From: Jaapia argillacea MUCL 33604
Taxonomy: Eukaryota > Basidiomycota > Agaricomycetes > Jaapiales > Jaapiaceae
NCBI GenBank assembly: GCA_000697665.1
Contig: KL197712.1
Span: 1,658,940 to 1,722,939, forward strand
Length of the DNA: 64,000 bases
Direction of reading: 5' to 3'
Shown here: positions 24,299 to 36,062 of the stretch, in pieces
How the letters are laid out: every line of letters begins with the position of its first letter
How positions within the stretch are numbered: the first letter of the stretch is position 1
The notes under the pieces: generated by a model
Databases searched by the model: none
Told to the model about the DNA's origin: nothing
Seen by the model: only the letters and a program-made list of their open reading frames with translations
Program-made: the position numbers and the translations under genes

Positions 24299-25117
24299 AG
24301 TCATGGATACCCGACCGATTGAGCTCAGCCTATCATCGATTTCAGACGGGTTTACGCCACTTCAAAGCTGTAACCGCAGTTTCAGATGGGTTATTCTTAT
24401 CCACCTAGGCCAGCACCATCTACGGCGTCTGTTTTCGTATTCTTTCGGTGTTGTGGTGCGAATTGTATTTATTAAATCAGTATACCCCAGCTTTCCCGCA
24501 AACTGTTTCGTAAAACTTGGCTTGGAGTGGTCTCATTTTCAAGAGGCACTGGCGATTCCGAAGGTGTGAATATGTAATGAAACGCAGAATGGCATCCATA
24601 GTAATCCCCACTTTAGGAAGGATCAACTTGAAATTGATCCCTATGAAGGCGTTAACGTTCAACTCAACCTTTCTTCACGTGGCCAACATCCGGCACAAAT
24701 GGTTTTCACCAAGCGTCCATTCTCTTGGTCTTGTCATTACACCGTCGCCAGCATTCAGGCCTTATGGTCGTACGGAATAACGGAGTCTAGTCGCCACACG
24801 CCCACAGCAGGGATAAGCACCGAGCACAACTTGAAGTCTCAAGCCTCAAACAACAAATACCTTAGCATGAATGAAGAACAAAAACAACAATTGAGCCAGT
24901 CCAAAAACAAAATGGATACTTAGTGCAATCTCACGGTGCGCCTACAGTACTTACTGTAGTCCCGGTCCTTATTCTTATTCTTGTTGTCGTTGAATGGTAA
25001 TCAGAGCTATTGTATCAACTCCCCTCTACCATGAATTTCTCGATTACAAGCCCTGGCAATCGAACCTGCCCACAAAGCACATCCAAGTCTCGCAGTTGCT
25101 AGCTATCATAACAAGCC
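24299..25117. other. Spacer between A1 and A2
   Basis: Contains a 3' flank that recurs after A2 and A3 (for example ttcagatgggtta and attttcgtattctttcggtg-like blocks), showing that each duplication unit includes the non-coding flank. No independent gene supported. Confidence 0.5.
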
Positions 25118-26790
25118 ATGCCTCTCGATATCGACGATGACCCCTTCGTTCCGGGCGTCGACGATGTGTTAGCCGACACGCCCAGTAGCTCCCGGCAGCG
25201 GGGCGACAAATCAAAGGAGAAAAATGGCGGCCCCTACCTGCCGACCTACCCATTGATCGACGCATTTGTTGCACTATCGATCGACCCCGTAGCAACTGTC
25301 CAAGCTTTGGAAGATCCTGTAGCTCTTGCAGAGGCGGAAAAGCTGCCCTGCAAAACTTATATTGGTCTAGTTGACAACGTACGCCGTCATCACCGGTTTC
25401 TTTCATTGGCGATCCGACTGAAAATATCTCAGTACAGCGGCTTGCCCAGCCCATATGACCCATTCACTCGGACCTCAATATGTCTCGTTGGCCAGGGACT
25501 GCCCCCTCACTCAGAGGAATACTTCAGCCAGCCTAGCATGTCCATCCCTCTCTCCCCGGGTGCCGAACACCCGCTGGGACGAGATCCGCTGAAGCTCACA
25601 AATTTACTTCCCTGGCCAAATTGCTACGTTTATACGTGTTGGAAAGTCGTTGTCAGGGTTCGCTCCGCTCGATATGATGATCGCCTCATTGTTTCGAAGA
25701 TATCTGACAACAGTCAGGGATTTCGGAAGGCTTACTTCGTCACAGGAGATCGCGATGCTCAATGGAAACTTGAAAATGCTTCTCGCTCTTCGGCACGCCT
25801 TGTCGAGAAGACGTCATCACACGCGACTCAAGATCTCCCAGATGCAGGTCCCGATTGGCAGGCGGTCTATGCTCAACTTGCTGCTTCACACGTAGATCAA
25901 GATGTCGAAGTTCAGTCTTGTACAGGTTCCAGGGGAGATTCTGCTACCTGGCTACCGTCCTCCGATGTTGATGATGCTTCTAACGATGAGCACATGATCG
26001 GTGTGATGGCCGCCATGTTGAGCCTCAACTCGACCCCATCTGTGATGATAGCGGTGGATGCATGGTACGATCTATCGAAGGTACCAGCGATTCCGGATCC
26101 GCAGGGATTTCTCGGGGAGAGAAAAGCCCTCGACGAGTGAGTATTTTCTGTGGATCGCGATGATTCCCCTCATTGAATCCTATTTTCAGGATCACGCGAG
26201 CCTCGAAGAAACGCTTGCGTCCCTGGCTGGTGGCTCAGAACGAGTTGTGGGAGAAAGAGCAAACAATGCGGAAGGAGTGGTTCGCTGCAGCACCCGACGC
26301 ACCTGAGCCCTCTCTAGTGCCCGTCGTCGATGAAGCTGACCGAACAGATGTCTCGCAGCTTGAGCTACCGTCGAACGATATTCTCGAACAGAATCCAGGG
26401 TCGACCGGCTCCAATGTGACTGTGGTTGCACATCCTCCAGTTCCGGTACCTGATTGCGAAGAGGTGCGACAGCGTATTGACTGTCCACCACTCGACAACC
26501 CCGCCGAAGTGGACTTGGGACTGAATCCTAGTGCTGACCCGGAGGATTCTCCTGAGGATCGAAGCCCACGCCCCCATGGGGTGAAACGATCCACTACCGA
26601 TCTTGACGCCGTCCATGAACATTCTAGCAAGAAGATCCGTAAGTTACTCAGTCTTGATAACGAAACCCCTGTCCTGATCTTGTCTACAGGCCTCGACGTC
26701 CAGCATGTCACCATTGCGAGGGTCGAAGGCTCGCACATTGTGGTACCCAAACGTGAAGCAATGCGACGGAAGAAATGTAGGTTTATTTAA
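25118..26790 (+). CDS. A2: Y-family protein, array A copy 2
   Basis: A paralogue of A1 with the same core (PYDPFTRTSICLVGQGLPPH, HPLGRDPLKLTNLLPWPNCY, VDAWYDLSKVPAIPDPQGF). The ATG at 25118 gives MPLDIDDDPFVPGVDD and a longer charged N terminus (RQRGDKSKEKNGG). Two positions that are introns in the other copies are open here: the 54-nt first intron and the 51-nt third intron are both multiples of three without stops. The protein can therefore be read with or without splicing at those sites. The intron before ITRASKKRLRPWLVAQNELW is needed. The end is RRKKCRFI, stop at 26790. Its C-terminal basic motifs are intact. Function unknown. Confidence 0.65.
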
Positions 26791-27798
26791 CACCGTTTTC
26801 ACTGCGCACCGCGGTGTTGACCCTTTTCGAACCAGCTCGACCCGCGAAGTCACGGATACCTGACCGATTAAGCTCAGCCTATCATCGATTTCAAGCGGGT
26901 TTACGCCACTTTAAAGCTGTCACCGCAGTTTCAGATGGGTTATCTTTATCCGCCCAGGCTGTGGCCCGTCTCCATGCGTAGCGCCTTGGTTTCGTATTCT
27001 TTCGGTGTTATGGAACAAATTATATTTATAAATATACCCCAGCTATCCAGCAAAATATTTCTTAGAACTCGGCTTTTTGAGTGGTCTCATTCACCAACGA
27101 TTCCAACGTTCATCGGGTCCATAGCGAAATTGCCACTTTAGGAAGGATCAAATCGAAGATTTATCATGAAAGCAATTGACCAAATATATTTTCCTCACAT
27201 GGCCAACATCCGCACAAACTTGAATGACTTTCACAGAGCCTCTATTCTCTTGTTCTTGTCACCACACCGTCGCCAGTATTTATGCCTTATAGTCCTACGG
27301 AACAACGGAATCTGTTCGCCACACCAGTGGTGTGGCGAACAGATTCCGTTCCCGAGCCAAGCCTGAGCCTGACAGTAGGGCCCGGCCTCGCTTTGCAGTA
27401 AGCCTTGACCCTTCCAAGCCAGGCCTAAGCCAGGGATTTTGAGCCAAGCCAGAGCCCGCACAACACTACACACCACCCGCCGCAACCGTGATAAGCGCCT
27501 AGCACAACCGGGACTCTCGAGTCTGAAACAAAAAATAACTTGTGCAGTATGAATGAAGAACAAAAGCGACGATTGAGCCAGTCCGAAAACACAATAGATA
27601 CTTAGTACAGTCTCACGGTGCGCCCACAGTCCCAGTCCTTATTCTTGTTGTTGTTGGAGGGTAGTCAGGGCAGATCAGAGCTATTGCATCACTTCCCCTC
27701 GATGATGATTTCTCGCTTACCAACCTGCCCCGACAATCTGATCCCTCGATAAGCCCGTCCGAGTCGTTTCACTGTCCCTCTGCCATACTTACTAGTAC
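26791..27798. other. Spacer between A2 and A3 with a perfect hairpin and a GCC-rich insert
   Basis: Homologous to the other A spacers at both ends. In the middle (about 27327-27460) it carries extra DNA: the second arm of a perfect palindrome and a stretch with repeated gagccaagcc / aagccaggcc motifs that the other spacers lack. No gene. Confidence 0.55.
27304..27350. repeat. Perfect inverted repeat, 23-bp arms with 1-nt centre
   Basis: Arm 27304-27326 (starting aacggaatctgttc) is exactly reverse-complementary to 27328-27350, with G at 27327 between them. The left arm corresponds to sequence present in the spacers after A1 and A3. The right arm is the added part, which looks like a templated inverted copy. 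Confidence 0.9.
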
Positions 27799-29484
27799 AT
27801 GCCTCTTGAACTCAACCACACTTCCGTCGTCGATATGTCAACCGACGCACCCACCCGGCAGGGGAGTGATGGGTCCAAGGAGACCAAACACAACCCAATG
27901 ATCAACGCATTCGTCGCCCTCTCGATTGATCCCGTAGCAACTGTGCATGCTTTGGAAGATCCTGTCGCTACGTCGGAGGCGGAAAAGTTGCCCTGCAAAA
28001 CTTATATCGGTCTAATTCATACTGTACGCAGATATTTCCGACTCCTTTCATTGGCTGTGCAACTTAAAGAAATCTAGTATCACGGCTTGCCTAGCTCACA
28101 CGACCCATTCACTCAGACCTCGATCTGTCTCGTTGGCCAGGGACTCCCTCCTCACTCAGAGGAGTATTTCAGCCAACCTAGCATGTCCATCCCACTCTCC
28201 CCGGGTGCCGAACACCCGCTGGGACGAGATCCGCTGAACCTCACAAACCCGCTGCCGTGGCCAAACTGCTATGTTTATACCTGGGCAAAAGTGAAGGCCA
28301 GGATTCGCTCTGCTCAGTACGACGACAGCCTCATTGTCTCGAAGATATCGAACAATCAAGATTGGTGGCGAAAGACTTACTTTATCAGAATGGATCGTGA
28401 TACTCAATGTGGTCTCCAAAGTGTCTCTCGCTCTTCGACACAAGTTGTGGAGACAACATCAGCACACGATACCCAAGCCTCCACAGATGCAGGTCCCGAT
28501 TGGCAGGTGGTATATGCTCGACTTGCCACCTCATACCGAGATCAAGATGCTGAAATCCAGTCATGTGCAGTCTCGAGGGGAGACTCCACTACTTGGTCGT
28601 TGGATTCGTCCTCCGACATTGACGCCTCCAAGGACGAGTACATGATGGGTGTGATGGCAGCCATGTTGAGCCTAAACTCGACCCCATCCGTGATGACAGT
28701 GGTGGATGCGTGGTACGATCTATCGAGAGCATCGACGATTCCTGATCCGCAAGGGTTTCTCGAGGAGAGAAAGGCGCTCGAAGAGTGAGTTTCTTTCTAT
28801 CGAGGAGGATGATTCCGCTTGTTGACCGCTGTTCTACAGGATCACGCGAGCCTCGAAGAAGCGTTTGCGTCCCTGGCTTGTAGCTCAGAATGAGATGTGG
28901 GAGAAAGAACAAAGTTTGAGGAAAGAATGGTTCGCTGGAGCATTCGGTGCGCCTGAGCCTCTTCCACTCGACGAAGCCGACCGAACAGCCGTCTCCCAAT
29001 CGTCGTTGAACGAGATTGTTGTCGAACAAAATTCAGGGACGACCGGCTCTGATGCGGCTGTGGTTGCTCATTCTCCAGTCCCTCTGCGTGATTGCAAATC
29101 GGTGCAACGACACGTCCAGAGTCAGCCACTTGATAGTCCTGCCCAAGAGGACTTGGGACTGAACCTTATCGCTGACCCAGAAGATCGTCACGAGGATCGA
29201 AACCCACGCCCCCAGGGGATGAAACGATCCACTACCGACCTTGATGTCGTCGATGAGCATTCCAGCAAGAAGACTCGTAAGTTGCTCAGTTTTGAGAGCA
29301 AAGTCCCAGTCCTGACATCTTGCTGACAGGCCTCGGCGTCCCGCGTATCGCCATTGCGAGGACCGAAGGCTCACAGATTGTGGTACCAAAACGTGAAATC
29401 ATGCGACAGAAGAAGAGTAGGTTCATTTTTCAGCGCTTCCACGCACCGCGATGTTCACCATTTTTGAACCAGCTCTGCATGTGA
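27799..29484 (+). CDS. A3: Y-family protein, array A copy 3
   Basis: A paralogue of A1; the ATG at 27799 gives MPLELNHTSVVDMSTDAPTR. The first intron (after GLIHT) joins to YHGLPSSHDPFTQTS. The core repeats the family landmarks (EEYFSQPSMSIPLSPGAEHP, LTNPLPWPNCYVYTWAKV, MAAMLSLNSTPSV, VDAWYDLSRASTIPDPQGF). Exon 3 begins ITRASKKRLRPWLVAQNEMW. The C terminus has KRSTTDLDVVDEHSSKKTR and PKREIMRQKKSRFIFQRF; the putative stop is at 29484. A3 and A1 are closest to each other in the middle exon (both have DIDASKD...MMGVMAAML and DTTTW/SLDSSSD patterns). Function unknown. Confidence 0.65.
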
Positions 29485-30312
29485 AGTCATGGATACCTGA
29501 CCGATTAAGCTCTGCATATCATCGATTTCAGGCGGGTTTGCATCACTTCAAAGCTGTCAATGCTGTTTCAGATGGGTTATCTTTATCCACATAGGCCAGC
29601 AGCATCCACGGCGCCTATTTTCGTATTTTTTTCATTGTTGCGACAAATTGTATTTAATATTTATCACTTATTACCATGCCAGAATTGCGATTGCTGTTTT
29701 AGGAAGGATCAAATAGGTTCGGGATGACGGTGGCGGACCCCACGAACCGTTTTCACCCAGAGTGCATATCGTTCTCTTGGTAGCCACACCGTCGCCAGTA
29801 TTACTATTGGTGTCTTATCATCCTACGGAACAACGAAATCTCTGTTCGCCCAGCGCCCCACCCCCTGCAACAGAGATGAGCAACTCGTGCCACTTGAATT
29901 CTCGAGTCTTAAACGACAAATTTATCGACGTGGCACGAGCAGAAAATCGCAGGGATAGGGGGTGCTATGGGCAGGGTATATTGGCTGTTGAATTCGCGGC
30001 CAAATAATCATTGATAGAGGCCATTTGCTTTCGTTGCTCCAGAGGGTCGTCACGACAACTCAGGCTTTAGCGGCGACTCCATCAACTTGAATGAAGGACA
30101 AGAGCGACCATTGAGAATTGACATTCCGAAGAAAAAATGGGCACTTCGTACGGTCTCACGGTGCGCCCACGAACCCATTCCTTATCCTTGTTGTTGATAA
30201 TCAAAGCTATTGTATGTGTCCCCCCTTGACCATGGTTTCTTGATCACCAGCCCTGGCAATCCGATCTCTCGACAAATCCCATCCTCGTCTTGTGACTACC
30301 ACTCTGCCACGC
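29485..30312. other. Spacer between A3 and A4
   Basis: Begins with the shared 3' flank of the A units, then diverges. No gene is supported. The last 80 bp before A4 resemble the leader of A1 and A2. Confidence 0.45.
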
Positions 30313-31937
30313 ATGCCTCTAGATATCGACAACACTCCGGTCGTCGACGATGTGCCAATCGACGCGCTGGTGACCTGCCAGCAGGAGGGCGAAGGGTCAA
30401 AGAAGACCAAGCACAACCCAATGCTCGACGCATTCGTCACCCTCTCAATCGATCCCGTAGCAACTGTCCAAGATTTGGAAGATCCCGTGGCTCTTGCCGA
30501 GGCGGAAAAGTTGCACTGCAAAACATATATAGGTCTAATTGATATTGTACGCAATCATTTTTGACTCCTTTCATTGGTGGTACGAAGGCTCAAAAATATC
30601 TAGTACCACGGCTTGCCTGGCCCACATGACCCATTCACTCAGACTTCGATCTCTCTCGTTGGCCAGGGACTCCCACCGCATTCAGAGGAGTACTTCAGCC
30701 AACCCAGCATGTCCATTCCCCTCTCCCCGGGTGCTGAACATCCACTTGGGCGAGATCCGCTGAAGCTCACAAACCTGCTGCCTTGGCCAAACTGCTATAT
30801 TTATACCTGGGCGGAAGTGACAGCCAGGATCCGCTCTGCTCCATACGACGATAGCCTCATTGTTTCGAAGATATCTGACAATAGTGACGGCTGGCGAAAG
30901 GCTTACTTTCTCATAACAGATCGTGATGCTCAAGGGGACTTGGAAAATACCTCTGGCTCTACGGCACACGTGGAGAAGGTGTCTAAGCACGCCACCCAAG
31001 ACTCCCCAGACGCAGGCCTCGATTGGCAGGCAGTTTACACTCAACTGGCCACTTCACACATAGATCAAGATGCTGAAATCCAGTCTTGCGCAGTCTCGAG
31101 GGGAGACTCCACTACCTGGTTGGGCTCATCCTCCGATGTCGACGCTTCAGCCCATGAACATACGATCGGTGTGATGGCCGCCATGTTGAGCCTTAACTCT
31201 ACCCCATCCGTGATGACAGTGGTGGATGCATGGTATGATCTATCGAAAGTATCGGCGATTCCTGATCCGCAAGGGTTCTTCGAGGAGACAAAGGCGCTCG
31301 ACGAGTGAGTTCCTTTCTATCGACACGATGATTTCGCTCGTTGACCGTTCTACAGGATCAAGCGAGCCTCGAAGAAGCGTTTGCGTCCCTAGCTTGTGGC
31401 TCAGAATGAGATGTGGGAGAAAGAACAAAGCTTGCGGAAAGAATGGTTCGCTGCAGCACTCGATGCACCTGAACCTCCTCCACTGCCCATCGTTGATGAA
31501 GTCGACCGAAGAGACGTCTCGCAATCGTCGTTGAACGAGATTGTCGAACAGAATTCGGGGTCAACCGGCTCTGATGAGGCTGTGGTTGCTCATTCTCCAG
31601 TCCCTCTGCCTGATTGCGAAGAAGTACGACAACGTTCTGGGAGTCCGCCACTCGATAACGCTGTCGAAGAGGAATGGGGACTGAAATCTAGTGCTGACCC
31701 AGAAGGTGTGTTACTCAAGTCTTCCAGGTGTTCCGACGGTCATGCTGATACTTACCCAGAAGCTTCCCCTGAGGATCAAAGCCCGCGCTCCCAGGGTATG
31801 AAGCGATCAATTACCGACGTCGATGGTGCCGATGAACATCGTAGAAAGAAGACACGTAAGTTTCTCAGCCGACAAATAAGTCGCTGTGTCCTGACATCTC
31901 GCTCACAGGTCTTGATGTCGTGGTGGACCAAAGGTAA
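30313..31937 (+). pseudogene. A4: Y-family copy 4, truncated by an in-frame stop
   Basis: The reading frame matches A1-A3 through MPLDIDNTPVVDD, a first intron (GLIDI to YHGLPGPHDPF), HPLGRDPLKLTNLLPWPNCY and VDAWYDLSKVSAIPDPQGF. After the second intron, exon 3 reads IKRASKKRLRP and then TAG at 31390-31392, where the other copies have TGG (Trp). The rest of the exon stays open downstream (QNEMWEKEQSLRKEWF), so the stop looks recent. The tail is also altered: 54 nt extra at about 31705-31758 and a shortened last exon (LDVVVDQR, stop at 31937). If translated, it would lack the charged C-terminal half and the NLS-like motifs. Confidence 0.7.
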
Positions 31938-32183
31938 GTTTGTTTGTACCGCTTCTGTGCAACCGTGATGTTCACGCGTTTTTGATATCGCACTACCCAT
32001 GAAGCTTGAAGTCGCAACCCACCGGGAACCTGACTGATTGAGCTCGGCTCACCGTCGATTTCCAGGCCGGTTTACGCTTCTTCAAAGTTGAGACCGACTA
32101 GCCTGACCTGTTTCCAGCCCTTCGTTTTGTATTCTCTCGATACTTTGGCGCAAAATGTATTTTCAAGATAATGTTAATCACAT
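31938..32183. other. 3' flank of A4
   Basis: Degenerate copy of the flank seen after A1-A3, running up to the inverted-repeat element. No gene. Confidence 0.4.
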
Positions 32184-32578
32184 GTACTGTACAATTTCGA
32201 TCACTTCGGCAGCGCTTGTGACCTGTGACCACGAAGTTTCGATTCGTCATTTCGGCACTTTGCATTGAGGCCTGTGACAAAATGAAAATTTCGGCACTTG
32301 GTGGGTGAAAATTGTATTGTTTGGATGTTATACCACTTTAGTGCAATGCTACCAGTAGCAATGAGCCCAATTAGCACGAAAACGGCATCAAACAGCCCCG
32401 AAAACGCCAAAATCGAGCCCAGAAATGTACCTGGGCGATTTTTTGAAATGTCATGCCTTGTGACAACCGAATTTTCGATTCGGCAGGGGTCCCGGTGACC
32501 GGTGACCAACACCTAAAATTCGTCGGCAGAGGGCCTTGTGACGTGTGACATGCCGAAGTGATCGAAATGGTACAGTAC
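32184..32578. mobile_element. MITE-like element with 28-bp terminal inverted repeats
   Basis: The ends 32184-32211 and 32551-32578 are inverted copies of each other with one mismatch (starting gtactgtac...). The 395-bp interior has no long open frame, so it would be non-autonomous. Several tgtgac motifs lie inside near both ends (cttgtgacctgtgacc on the left, ccttgtgacgtgtgac on the right). If the outer gtac on each side is a target duplication, the element proper is 32188-32574. It sits exactly where the array A homology ends. No transposase is present in the window. Confidence 0.75.
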
Positions 32579-32653
32579 CCTGGGGTCGCCGTCAATGTTA
32601 ATGATGCCTCGTAGAATCTGGCTCGAGTCCTCTTGCTTGCCAATCACTTGCAG

Positions 32654-32845
32654 AAAGTTTCGACAATCTTGTGCTACAAGCAGCTGCAACTACAATCCTG
32701 TACAACGTGCTCGAATTCTCTACTGCCTTCCTTCCTGTCACTCGCGTTGATGCAAACTGAAAGCTCGACAAGCTAACTGATGTGTGGGTATACGACGCCG
32801 CCGGAATGCAGGGCTTGCCCGTTGATGTTTTAATCGTCGAGGAAG
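32654..32845 (+). pseudogene. Remnant of an amidase (FAAH-like) C terminus
   Basis: Plus-strand frame: LQAAATTILYNVLEFSTAFL, PVTRVDAN, a stop at 32758-32760, then KLDKLTDVWVYDAAGMQGLP and VDVLIVEEAF. This resembles the C-terminal part of fungal amidases (PVTxVD..LD, YDAxxMxGLPVGVQVV). No other part of an amidase gene is visible nearby, so it is a degraded fragment. Confidence 0.6.
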
Positions 32846-33700
32846 CTTTCGCACCACAAGCTTTTGGAATCTCGGTAGGAAGGAATGCTACTAACGTGTT
32901 GGTGATGTATTCCCCGGGATGACCCGTTCCTTCCATCTGCAGCTGATACAAAATCTGCGTCAAGCAACTGTGATTCAAGGACAAATGGGATCTTGAGTTG
33001 TGAAGTATGTCTGTCCAACCTAGGCTCTGGGTCGTCCTATACGACGATCCGACTTCCTCTACTCCATCGTGAGGATGTCTTGCAGCCTAAAAGAAACTAG
33101 GGTGGAGACGTACACATCCAAGTCCCTTCGCTCCGACATTAATTGGAACACAGAACACCAGAAATCGACTTCGCGTGAGAGGACTGGTCAGGAGCTGAGA
33201 CGTGTCTCGGAACTCTGCGATGACCACTGAGCGATCCTAGAGAATTCGGAACAAGAGCCAGCAGAAACGTTGAGATATCCAAGGGCACAGAATTAGGGCC
33301 CTGCAATGCGACAGCAGGACACAAAAGGCGAACAACAAGGGCGACCTTGAGCTGGAAGGGGCGAGTGGTAATTATCCGCGTGAGAACATTGACCCAACGA
33401 CTTTGGCGCCCCGCCACAGCACTTGCCTGTTCCGTTCACTCTGCGAAACCTTCTCCACTTGCCTGCCACCGTTTCTGTTGTTCAATACTTCTCTGCTGTA
33501 TATCTATCCCAGGTCTTTCAGCTCGTATTCGGACAGAAAACACTTGGTTTTATAGGAGGGACCTCAGGAATCTGTGAAGAAACTCACCTGCCCTCTCCGA
33601 CACCAATTCTCATCTCACTCCAAGGAAAGTTCGCTCGTCTTGTTTGATATACTTGGCCTGAAGTTGCTAGTTTTTGTACAGCTCGTACGCTCTGCCTACG
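32846..33700. other. Intergenic, nothing recognised
   Basis: Contains no supported gene. The last few hundred bases should hold the promoter of the CDC4-like gene. Confidence 0.35.
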
Positions 33701-36062
33701 ATGGAGAGGAACCGAGTCGCTCCGACGGCCAATATCCGTAAATCTAATGTGCGAGTCGCCGAAGACGAGCACACACGTTCATGGCGAACCACACCAGCGA
33801 TCGATCCCGATCCAACTGCACCAACGCTGTACATGCCTATCGCCTCGCCTCCCACCCCAGCACCCTCCCCACGTCCTCTATCATCCGCGTTCCCTCCTAT
33901 CCTCGCTCAGACTTTCGCACAGAACCATTTTGACGACTCTTCCCTTCGGGACTTTGCTGGCCTCAGCCCCACCTCTCGTCGCAATTTCCTAGCATTGTTA
34001 TTGCATCAGTGTACGCCTTCAGAACTTCTTTACATTTCTACCACCATTGCCCCGCTACTTCGCCGAGACTTCATCAAGGAACTCCCCGCAGAGATCGCAT
34101 TCCATATCTTGTCTTTTGTTACGGACCCAAATACACTGGCGAGAGCGAGTCAGGTCAGCAGATGTTGGAGGGATCTCCTACGAGATGAGTATCTGTGGAA
34201 GAGGATGTGTGAGATACATGATTATCAGCCGGATGAATATGAACGGCGGCCTTGGGGTGACGATGATGACGAGGAGTTTGGTGGTCGAAACTCACGAGTC
34301 AAGGGGAAGCTGAGAGAAGGATATGATCCGATACTCCCGAGCCAATTCTCTTATCGTCATTACTTCACTACTGCATATTCTACCAGTGAGTCTCATGGCC
34401 ACTCTCATATCCTGAAACCCTCTGACAACGATCCTAGTGACTAACTGGCGGAAAGGTGGCCACCTCCTTCGAGCCCACCGCGTCCCGATTGTCACTCCAG
34501 ATAGCGGAGTCATCACATCTCTAGCAATCGACTCCGATTGGATCGTCGTAGGTCTAGCCAACTGCCGAATCCACGTATTCAGCGCCAAGACTGGAGTACT
34601 CACCAGAACACTCGTCGGACACGAACTAGGAGTCTGGGCAGTAAATTTGGTTAGTAAAGGTGGTCATTGGGGTGGGAAGATGGGTACGGTTGGGAATGAG
34701 GGAGATGATGGTGCTAAGTGGAGGTGGGAAGGACATGAAGAGAGTAGGCGAGACACTGTTCAAGAGTTGAGTGCTGGGATTGAGGGTATGTACGTCGATG
34801 CTCATGTTAGAGCATCTGTTGGGGGTGTCGTTCCACCACTCGTCGAGCTCGAACAATTGGTACCGCCTTCGCTCCGGGTCGCTTTGGGTCTTGATACCGT
34901 CAACAAGGCGACGTGGAGCAGATTTAGGGACGAAGGTGGATATAAGGAGGGAGAAGTGCCAAGACCGAGTGACGTATGTTCGGCTTCTGAGGGATGGGGA
35001 CAAGCTAATGCCCTTGTGGTGAGTGGCGGGTGCGATAAAGTTGTCAGGGTTTGGGACGTCAAGACTGGGTAAGTTCATCTTTTATCGACTTGGCTCGCTA
35101 TCAGATTCTTACACATTTTCAGCTACTGTATATACGTCCTACACGGTCACACTTCCACGATACGTTGTATCAAGGTCCTGCATAACCGCCCGATTGCGGT
35201 ATCAGGGTCAAGAGATTGTACTGTTCGCGTATGGGATGTTCAACGAGGCCGAATGCTTCGCGTATTGGCAGGTCATCAGCAGAGCGTCCGTTGTCTTGAT
35301 GTATTTGGAAATAAAGTTGTCAGTGGGAGTTATGATTGTACTTGTCGGGTGAGTTACTTGGGTTCGCCTGTTGCATGATACTCACCTTGTAGTTCTTAGT
35401 TGTGGGATATTGATACTGGCGAGTGTATATATGTCCTTCGTGGTCATTTCCATCAGATCTATAGTGTGGCGTATGATGGTATACGCATTGCGTCTGGGGG
35501 TTTGGACACTACCGTTCGTGTCTGGGATGCCGCGTCTGGGTGAGACCTTTTACCTTTTATGATTCAACTTATCCTGATGCTTCATGCTCCTCCCAGACTT
35601 TGCGTTGCATTACTGCAAGGCCACACGGCCTTGGTCTGTCAACTTCAACTTTCCCATAACATCCTCGCCACGGGTGGCTCAGATGGACGTGTAATAACCT
35701 TCTCCCTCTCATCTCCTCCTCCCTCTCCCCCCACCACCAACTCTACTACCGCCCCCACTACAACCACCACCTCGTCGACCTACGCAATCAAACACCGTAT
35801 AGCAGCCCATGACTCCTCCGTTACCTCACTCCAGTTCGACGAACATCTCCTCGTGACTGGCGGTAATGATGGTCGTGTGCGACTGTTTGAGACCAAGACG
35901 GGCAGATATATTCGTGAGTTGAGCGAGCCTTGTGAGAGTGTTTGGAAGGTGGCGTATCGGAAGGATGTTTGTGCGATTATGTGTAAGAGGGCTGGCAAGA
36001 CTGTCATGGAGATTTGGAGTTTTAGGCCGAGAGAGGAGACATCTGCACATGTGGTGAAGTGA
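33701..36062 (+). CDS. CDC4/FBXW7-type F-box and WD40 protein
   Basis: A substrate receptor of an SCF ubiquitin ligase; relatives (Cdc4, Pop1, FBXW7) recognise phosphodegrons on cell-cycle regulators. The F-box is at about residues 125-170 (DFIKELPAEIAFHILSFV, then ARASQVSRCWRDLLRDEYLW). A first intron (near 34391) joins into TNWRKGGHLLRAHRVPIV. The WD40 propeller has at least seven blades: SLAIDSDWIVVGLANCRIHV, VVSGGCDKVVRVWDVKTG, HNRPIAVSGSRDCTVRVWD, GNKVVSGSYDCTCRLWDIDT, IRIASGGLDTTVRVWDAASG, LATGGSDGRVITFSL, VTGGNDGRVRLFETKTG. A Pro/Thr-rich loop interrupts the sixth blade. An upstream in-frame ATG lies at 33674. The exact orthologue cannot be fixed without a tree. Confidence 0.86.

Noticed and set aside
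22617-31937. Array A as retrotransposon copies
   Set aside because: No reverse transcriptase, integrase, transposase, LTRs or target duplications are seen; copies have shared introns, so they arose by DNA duplication.
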